Part shown: one piece after another, positions 58,962-64,000 of the stretch
Layout of the letters: every line of letters begins with the position of its first letter
Position numbering within the stretch: position 1 is the first letter of the stretch
Position numbers and translations under genes: made by a program
The notes under the pieces: generated by a model
The model's database searches: none
Told to the model about the DNA's origin: nothing
The model's input: only the letters and a program-made list of their open reading frames with translations
Assembly: GCA_002378005.1 (NCBI GenBank)
Contig: DFQY01000055.1
Location: 1-64,000 of the forward strand
Reading direction: 5' to 3'
From: Flavobacteriales bacterium UBA3477
GTDB lineage: Bacteria; Bacteroidota; Bacteroidia; Flavobacteriales; Schleiferiaceae
Length of the DNA stretch: 64,000 nucleotides

Positions 58962-60386
58962 ATGACTTTTTTGACCCTTCGCGTCCGTACATTTTTATTC
59001 ATGCTTTTGATTATCCTGGTGGCCTTTGTGCTGACCGGGACGGTTAGTTTGTACCATTTCCGTTCGGAAAACAAGCAGTACCATTTCGATCGATTGACGC
59101 GTAAAGAAAACGCCATGGTCAATCACCTTGACTACATCACTAAGCCTTATCAGGGACAAGGGTTTAGCGAGGCAGAATGGCGAGAAATATTGGCCCAAAA
59201 AGTTTCTGAGATTAGTTCGGTGCACCAACTAGATATGGGGGTCTATTCCAAGGACGGGAAGCTTCTAGCGGGAAGCTTGATGTACACCAACGACCCTAAG
59301 GTGTTTCCTGCGACGGTATACATAGACGAGGCTGCTGCTCCTGGCGAAGAAGTGCCGTTAAAAATCACTGAACGACCACCGTATATCATAGGCACAAGAG
59401 CGCTACACAATTACGGAGGATCGCTGGAATTTATAGTGCGTGTTCCCTATGAGGTGAGCGCTAATGACATCCCCGATGAAGACTACAACTTCTTGCGCAG
59501 ACTAGCTTTTATCTATATAGCGTTATTTGTTTTGGGCATTGTCATGGCTCTTTTCTTGTCCAATTATATCAGCAAGAACATGCGCGCTGTAAGTGAGCGT
59601 TTGAAGGAGTTTCGATTAAATCAGAGCAATGAAAAGCTCGAATGGCGCTTTAAGGATGAAATAGGAGAGTTGATCTCGGAGTATAATATCATGGTAGAGA
59701 AACTTGAGAAAACCGCGGTGGAATTAGCGCAAAGTGAGCGCGAGAGCGCGTGGAAAGAGATGGCGCAGCAAGTCGCACACGAGATTAAAAATCCACTTAC
59801 GCCAATGAAACTCACCCTGCAGATGATGCAGCGCGAGAAGGATTTGGAAGAGCTTCACAGCATGACCACGAACCTACTGGAAGAAATAGAAAGCTTAAGT
59901 CATATTGCGGAGGCTTTCTCGCGATTTGCGCAAATGCCGGACCTCAGCTTAGATGCGGAAGACGTGAGTTATTTGACCAATAGGGCAGCTTCCTTGTACT
60001 TAGATCAAGGCATACGGTTTGTATCTACAGGACCTCTTCACGCTAGGGTGGATAAAGAACAATGGACTCGGGTCATTCATAATTTGATCAAGAATGCCAT
60101 TCAAAGTATTCCTGCGGGCCAAGAGCCTGATATTCTCATAACATCGGCGAAGGCAAAAGACAAAGCGATGATTAGCGTGCAGGATAACGGGGGGGGTATT
60201 CCAAAAGAAATGCAGCATAAGGTCTTCGAGCCGAACTTTACCACCAAATCATCGGGCATGGGACTGGGACTGGCCTTAGTCAAGAATTTGGTCAACAGCT
60301 TCGGCGGTGCCATTGGATTTGATACCTCAGAGAAGGGAACCACCTTCATCATCGTATTACCACTTTTGAATGCTAAACAGAAATAA
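58962..60386 (+). CDS. Membrane sensor histidine kinase (NtrY-like)
   Basis: 474 residues. Membrane segments at about 9-30 and 184-206 enclose a periplasmic sensor domain; a HAMP-like linker follows. The phosphoacceptor is His273 in VAHEIKNPLTPMKL, the NtrY/PAS-type H-box. The ATPase domain has the N box NLIKNAIQSIPAG, the G1 box DNGGGIPKEM and the G2 box SGMGLGLALVKNLV. The sensed signal is unknown, and no response regulator is encoded next to it. It is 1 bp upstream of the enoyl-CoA hydratase gene. Confidence 0.9.
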   Translation: MTFLTLRVRTFLFMLLIILVAFVLTGTVSLYHFRSENKQYHFDRLTRKENAMVNHLDYITKPYQGQGFSEAEWREILAQKVSEISSVHQLDMGVYSKDGKLLAGSLMYTNDPKVFPATVYIDEAAAPGEEVPLKITERPPYIIGTRALHNYGGSLEFIVRVPYEVSANDIPDEDYNFLRRLAFIYIALFVLGIVMALFLSNYISKNMRAVSERLKEFRLNQSNEKLEWRFKDEIGELISEYNIMVEKLEKTAVELAQSERESAWKEMAQQVAHEIKNPLTPMKLTLQMMQREKDLEELHSMTTNLLEEIESLSHIAEAFSRFAQMPDLSLDAEDVSYLTNRAASLYLDQGIRFVSTGPLHARVDKEQWTRVIHNLIKNAIQSIPAGQEPDILITSAKAKDKAMISVQDNGGGIPKEMQHKVFEPNFTTKSSGMGLGLALVKNLVNSFGGAIGFDTSEKGTTFIIVLPLLNAKQK

Positions 60387-60387
60387 T

Positions 60388-61164
60388 ATGGAGTGCATTA
60401 CACTGACCAAAAATGAGGGCATTGCCCTCCTCACTATCAACAGACCGAACCAACTCAATGCATTGAACAAACAAACCCTTGGGGAAATTAGCGCGGCCTT
60501 TGAGGGCATGAGGGACGATACTGAAACTAAGGTGGTGATCCTGACGGGCTCAGGCGAGAAGGCGTTCGTTGCTGGAGCGGACATTAAAGAGTTTGCTCAT
60601 TTTAGCGGTGAAGAAGGATCGGAATTAGCGAAGAATGGTCACATGACCGTGTTTAACCTCATCGAAGAATTTCCAAAGCCAGTCATCGCAGCGGTGAACG
60701 GTTTTGCTTTGGGCGGTGGCTTAGAATTAGCCATGTCTGCCCATGTCCGTATCGCCTCAGATAATGCCCGTATGGGGCTTCCGGAGACCTCTCTTGGGGT
60801 TATTCCGGGTTATGGTGGTACGCAACGCCTTCCACAACTTGTAGGCAAAGGCCGCGCGTTGGAGATGATTTTTAGCGCGAAGATGATTGATGCCGCGACA
60901 GCCTTGAGCTACGGTTTGGTGAATCAAGTGGTTCCTCAAGAAGAGCTCATGCAAGCAGCAGAAGCAATGGCGCACTCGTTTATGAAAAACAGCATTGTGG
61001 CCATGGGGTTTGCCATTGAGGCAGTGAACGCAGGTTTGCTAGAAGGTTCAGTAGGCTATGATGTCGAAGTACAAGCCTTTGGTGATTGTTTTGAAACGGA
61101 AGATTTCAAAGAAGGAACTACTGCATTCCTTGAGAAACGTAAGCCAAATTTCCCGGGCGCTTAA
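60388..61164 (+). CDS. Enoyl-CoA hydratase (crotonase family)
   Basis: 258 residues from the ATG at 60388; an earlier ATG at 60370 lies within the kinase gene and is less likely. The oxyanion-hole and CoA sequences are AFVAGADIKEF and NGFALGGGLELAM, and the two catalytic Glu of hydratases are present (GGGLE and GLPETSLGVIPGYGG). It hydrates trans-2-enoyl-CoA in fatty-acid or phenylacetate-type degradation. It overlaps the following esterase gene by one base (TAATG). Confidence 0.9.
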   Translation: MECITLTKNEGIALLTINRPNQLNALNKQTLGEISAAFEGMRDDTETKVVILTGSGEKAFVAGADIKEFAHFSGEEGSELAKNGHMTVFNLIEEFPKPVIAAVNGFALGGGLELAMSAHVRIASDNARMGLPETSLGVIPGYGGTQRLPQLVGKGRALEMIFSAKMIDAATALSYGLVNQVVPQEELMQAAEAMAHSFMKNSIVAMGFAIEAVNAGLLEGSVGYDVEVQAFGDCFETEDFKEGTTAFLEKRKPNFPGA

Positions 61165-61814
61165 TGGCAACTTATTGGCTTGAAGTCTCGCAACAGCAGC
61201 GTGTCGATGTCGAAGGCCAATTGACCCCAAACACGGAAAACCTGTGGATTGGGTTGCACGGCTATGGCCAATTGGTCCAATTCTTCTCTCGACATTTTCG
61301 AGACCTTGCAAATACACAACGTGCCTTCGTGTTTCCGCAAGGCCCACACAAATTTTACCTCGAAGGCGTGCATGGACGTGTCGGGGCCTCTTGGATGACC
61401 AAGGAAGATAGGCTCGTTGATATCCAAAACCAGTGGAACTATCTTGACGAAGTTATTGCTTGGGCTAAAGCTCAGGCGCCAAATGCTACTCTACATTTTG
61501 TTGGTTTTTCCCAGGGGGTAGCTACCGGAATGCGTTACCTCGGCAATGGCAAATACACGCCGTCTAGTTTTTTAGCGTGGGCGGGATCCTGGCCGCCGGA
61601 CTTGGAACCACAAAGTGTAGAAGCACTGAAGTCTACTCGATTTAAAGGTTGGTTCGGCTCTGAAGACTCCTTCATTGGAGTAGATAAACAAGATCAGATC
61701 ATCACAAACTACCGCGAAGAATTTGGATTGGAGATGGATTGGGACCGTTATGAAGGCGGCCATACCTTCGACAAGGTTATCTTAGCGGAAGCCATCACAC
61801 AATTGGAACAATAA
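61164..61814 (+). CDS. Alpha/beta-hydrolase, phospholipase/carboxylesterase-like
   Basis: 216 residues, no signal peptide. The nucleophile elbow is GFSQGVATG (GxSxG), the acid is probably the Asp in GSEDSFIG, and the base His lies in YEGGHTFDK. N-terminal LWIGLHGYGQ is the oxyanion strand typical of this family. The substrate is unknown; short acyl esters or thioesters are likely. The DUF819 gene follows 2 bp downstream. Confidence 0.85.
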   Translation: MATYWLEVSQQQRVDVEGQLTPNTENLWIGLHGYGQLVQFFSRHFRDLANTQRAFVFPQGPHKFYLEGVHGRVGASWMTKEDRLVDIQNQWNYLDEVIAWAKAQAPNATLHFVGFSQGVATGMRYLGNGKYTPSSFLAWAGSWPPDLEPQSVEALKSTRFKGWFGSEDSFIGVDKQDQIITNYREEFGLEMDWDRYEGGHTFDKVILAEAITQLEQ

Positions 61815-61816
61815 CT

Positions 61817-63070
61817 ATGCACGAATCACACGCACTCATTAGCAACGACGCGACACTCTTTGGTATTCTAGCCACCATGCTTGGGGTTATTTTCTATACC
61901 TCACAAAGCGATAACCCAGCCTTTAAGAAATTCTATAGCGTTATTCCTGCGCTACTTCTTTGTTACTTCTTGCCGTCTTTGCTGACCACGTTCCAAATCA
62001 TCGACCCGAGCGAAAGCCGATTGTATTTCATGGCGAGTCGCTACTTGCTGCCTGCAGCACTTATTCTGCTCACATTAAGCATTGATTTTAACGAGGTCGT
62101 GAAGCTTGGCCCAAAAGCCTTGATGATGTTCTTTACCGGAACCGTTGGGGTTATTATCGGTGGACCGCTCAGCATCTTATTTTTTAGTATCGTGGCACCA
62201 GATGTTGTGGGTGCGAACCCAGAGGAGATTTGGCGTGGGATGACGACCGTGGCAGGATCCTGGATTGGCGGTGGAGCGAATCAGGCTGCGATGAAGGAGG
62301 TCTTCGAGGTTAGTGAAGATATCTTCAGCGCCATGGTGACGGTGGACGTGTTGGTGGCCGAACTTTGGATGGCGTTCTTGCTCATCGGGGTGGCGAAACA
62401 CAAGAATATTGACCGAGCGTTTAAAGCAGATGCCACTGCGGTAGACTCCTTGCAAAATAAGATGGAAGCCTACACTGCTAGCATTGCAAAGGTGACCTCA
62501 TTCAACGACTTGATTTACATTTTGGCCTTGGCTTTTGGGGCGACGGGATTGGCGCATTGGATGAGCGATGGCATTGCGCCTTATATCGCCGATAATTATC
62601 CGGTATTGTCCAAGTTTAGTTTGACCTCTGGGTTCTTTTGGTTGGTAGTGATTGCGACGACTATTGGTATTGCATTGAGTTTTACGAAGGCGCGAAATCT
62701 TGAAGGGGCGGGGGCCTCGAAGGTGGGCAGTGTTTTCATTTACATTTTGGTAGCGACCATTGGAATGAGCATGAACGTGATGGAGATTTTCCACAATCCT
62801 GGTCTTTTTGGAGTGGGGTTGGTATGGATGATCATTCACGTAGGGCTGATGTTCTTGGTCGCGAAAATTATACGAGCGCCGTATTTCTTCTTGGCCGTCG
62901 GCTCGAAAGCGAATATTGGGGGCGCCGCGAGTGCGCCTGTAGTGGCGGCAGCGTTCCATCCGGCGCTCGCACCGGTAGGCGTGCTATTGGCCGTGCTTGG
63001 CTATGCCTTGGGAACGTATGGCGCCTATATCTGTGGATTGTTAATGCAAGCTTCGGCCGGCGTATATTAG
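61817..63070 (+). CDS. DUF819-family multi-pass membrane protein
   Basis: 417 residues with about ten hydrophobic segments. Conserved DUF819 sequences are GSWIGGGANQAAM near residue 149-161 and VGSKANIGGAASAPVVAAAFHP near 356-377, two Gly-rich loops that suggest a transporter of the two-repeat type. The substrate is unknown. It lies between the esterase (2 bp) and a small membrane protein (6 bp), in a run from the kinase gene onward. Confidence 0.85.
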   Translation: MHESHALISNDATLFGILATMLGVIFYTSQSDNPAFKKFYSVIPALLLCYFLPSLLTTFQIIDPSESRLYFMASRYLLPAALILLTLSIDFNEVVKLGPKALMMFFTGTVGVIIGGPLSILFFSIVAPDVVGANPEEIWRGMTTVAGSWIGGGANQAAMKEVFEVSEDIFSAMVTVDVLVAELWMAFLLIGVAKHKNIDRAFKADATAVDSLQNKMEAYTASIAKVTSFNDLIYILALAFGATGLAHWMSDGIAPYIADNYPVLSKFSLTSGFFWLVVIATTIGIALSFTKARNLEGAGASKVGSVFIYILVATIGMSMNVMEIFHNPGLFGVGLVWMIIHVGLMFLVAKIIRAPYFFLAVGSKANIGGAASAPVVAAAFHPALAPVGVLLAVLGYALGTYGAYICGLLMQASAGVY

Positions 63071-63076
63071 AAAAGA

Positions 63077-63589
63077 ATGCGATTGGAGTTGCCAAAAGAA
63101 AAGGTTTTCCCCATGCCGTTTAGGTTTTGGGTGATTGTGGCGGCAGCCTTAATGATTTTGGGCCTTAACGGGTGGCATCCAGTAGTGTTGGTCTTTGCCC
63201 TGTTTGGTTTTTGGGGCATTACAGCAAGTCGCGGGACGGTGTTGCGCAGTGAGGACCAGAAGATGTTCCGGTATTACTCGGTCTACGGGATCCCCATGGG
63301 GAGCTGGGAGGACATTCAGCCAAATGCTGCGGTGGTGGCTTTGGACGAGCAACAATCGGTCCGTCAAACCAGCTATGGAGGAACGATGCGGTATCAGGAA
63401 AGCCAGGAGTGTGTGCTGTATTTGGTCAATGGGACCCACAGGGAAAAAGTAAAAATTGCGAAGGTGAGTTCGAGGGCAGAATTGGATTCTCATCTCCCTA
63501 TATTAGAAAAAGAATTCAACTTAAAACTGGTCAAGTTTTCACCTGTTGTTTCGGCGAAAACCAGTGCCAGAAGACGGAACAGACGATGA
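63077..63589 (+). CDS. Small membrane protein with soluble beta-rich domain
   Basis: 170 residues. A hydrophobic hairpin at about 14-48 is followed by a charged, beta-rich domain (about 50-145) and a basic tail ending in ARRRNRR. The layout resembles small PH-like membrane proteins of Bacteroidota, but no family is certain. It overlaps the next gene by 4 bp (ATGA). Confidence 0.65.
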   Translation: MRLELPKEKVFPMPFRFWVIVAAALMILGLNGWHPVVLVFALFGFWGITASRGTVLRSEDQKMFRYYSVYGIPMGSWEDIQPNAAVVALDEQQSVRQTSYGGTMRYQESQECVLYLVNGTHREKVKIAKVSSRAELDSHLPILEKEFNLKLVKFSPVVSAKTSARRRNRR

Positions 63590-64000
63590 AAAAGTTAGTA
63601 TTGGCTGCCGTGTTGGCGGCGGGATTTGGCGCTACAGCGCAAGTAGATGCGGATAAGGCGGCGTTGATTAAATCTATTTATACGGAAGCGCTCGGTACCC
63701 AGCAGGGCTATGAGTGGCTGAAGTATATGTGTGAGGAGATAGGCCCGCGCCCTAGCGGTTCAGAGGCGGCCAATGAGGCGGCGCGCTGGGCAAAGCTTGC
63801 AATGCTGCAAGCAGGCGCAGATACGGCTTGGCTTCAAGAGGTAGAGGTGCCGAAATGGTATAGAGGCGACGAATGGTCTAAGGCCTATGCTGGTGGAGAC
63901 CCGATAGCTTTGCCGACCACGGCGCTGGGAGGATCTGTGCCTACCCCTAAAGAAGGCGTGCGTGCTGAGGTGGTTGAGGTTGGATCCTTTGAGGAATTAG
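63586..64000 (+). CDS. M28-family peptidase, N-terminal part (runs off the window)
   Basis: 138 residues are visible from the ATG at 63586. A signal peptide (MKKLVLAAVLAAGFGATAQ) is followed by YEWLKYMCEEIGPRPSGSEAAN and a helix with AARWAKLAMLQAGADTAWLQEVEVPKW, the start of carboxypeptidase Q-like M28 aminopeptidases that carry a PA insert. The zinc ligands lie beyond the window. It would act in the periplasm or envelope. Confidence 0.8.
   Translation, partial: MKKLVLAAVLAAGFGATAQVDADKAALIKSIYTEALGTQQGYEWLKYMCEEIGPRPSGSEAANEAARWAKLAMLQAGADTAWLQEVEVPKWYRGDEWSKAYAGGDPIALPTTALGGSVPTPKEGVRAEVVEVGSFEEL

Overview
The window is a 64-kb piece of chromosome from a Bacteroidota bacterium, most likely Flavobacteriales. 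Support comes from the -7 promoter motif TAnnTTTG ahead of several genes, a SprE-type gliding/type IX secretion lipoprotein followed by a bactofilin, the gene orders acpP-fabF-rnc-IPExxxVDY-pyk and DUF4175-ybeY-mnmG, a DUF2723 membrane glycosyltransferase, and an ATP synthase operon without the beta and epsilon genes. Most of the window looks near 50% GC, which is high for the group and would suit a Cryomorphaceae/Schleiferiaceae-type lineage; that placement is a guess. Nearly all genes are housekeeping. There is no rRNA, CRISPR array, insertion sequence or prophage.

Layout. 0-6 kb: rnr, tRNA-Gln and a DUF2723 protein. 6-15 kb: a long, tightly packed minus-strand run (ligase-associated helicase, flavin reductase, gatC, plsC, trpS, lipoprotein, SDR, ktrA-like, cystathionine synthase/lyase, bacilliredoxin). 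15-21.5 kb: gltX-folB, tRNA-Cys, a GAPN-like dehydrogenase, an MBL hydrolase and an M1 peptidase. 21.5-25 kb: phenylacetyl-CoA epoxidase genes paaE (minus) and paaABC (plus), with no paaD. 25-28 kb: a metal ABC uptake operon whose first permease is fused to a DtxR/MntR-like regulator; no ATPase gene is present. 28-38 kb: an AT-richer segment with an ALDH7-type dehydrogenase, GSCFA protein, NUDIX hydrolase, rpiB, DUF4175-ybeY-mnmG and a methyltransferase. 38-50 kb: replication, glycolysis, translation and fatty-acid genes. 50-58.6 kb: sprE, bactofilin and atpZ to atpG. 58.6-64 kb: a small HTH protein, a histidine kinase, enoyl-CoA hydratase, an esterase, a DUF819 membrane protein and the start of an M28 peptidase.

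The main unexpected signal is chromosomal rather than genic. Two parS-like ParB-binding palindromes lie 3.9 kb apart, one inside the DUF4175 gene (33598-33613) and one just after mnmG (37496-37511). About 2 kb to their left is a ~440-bp AT-rich non-coding gap (31228-31668) between divergent genes. The gap holds three DnaA-box-like 9-mers, with a fourth just inside the adjoining NUDIX reading frame. Hand counts of G and C in a few lines suggest that plus-strand skew changes from C-rich on the left to G-rich on the right. Together these point to the replication origin and centromere lying at about 31-38 kb. Other points of note are the permease-DtxR fusion (like chlamydial YtgCR) with a palindrome at its operon promoter, a probable one-base frameshift at the start of the NUDIX gene, a 53-residue basic protein coupled to paaE, and several convergent gene pairs with interlocking stop codons.
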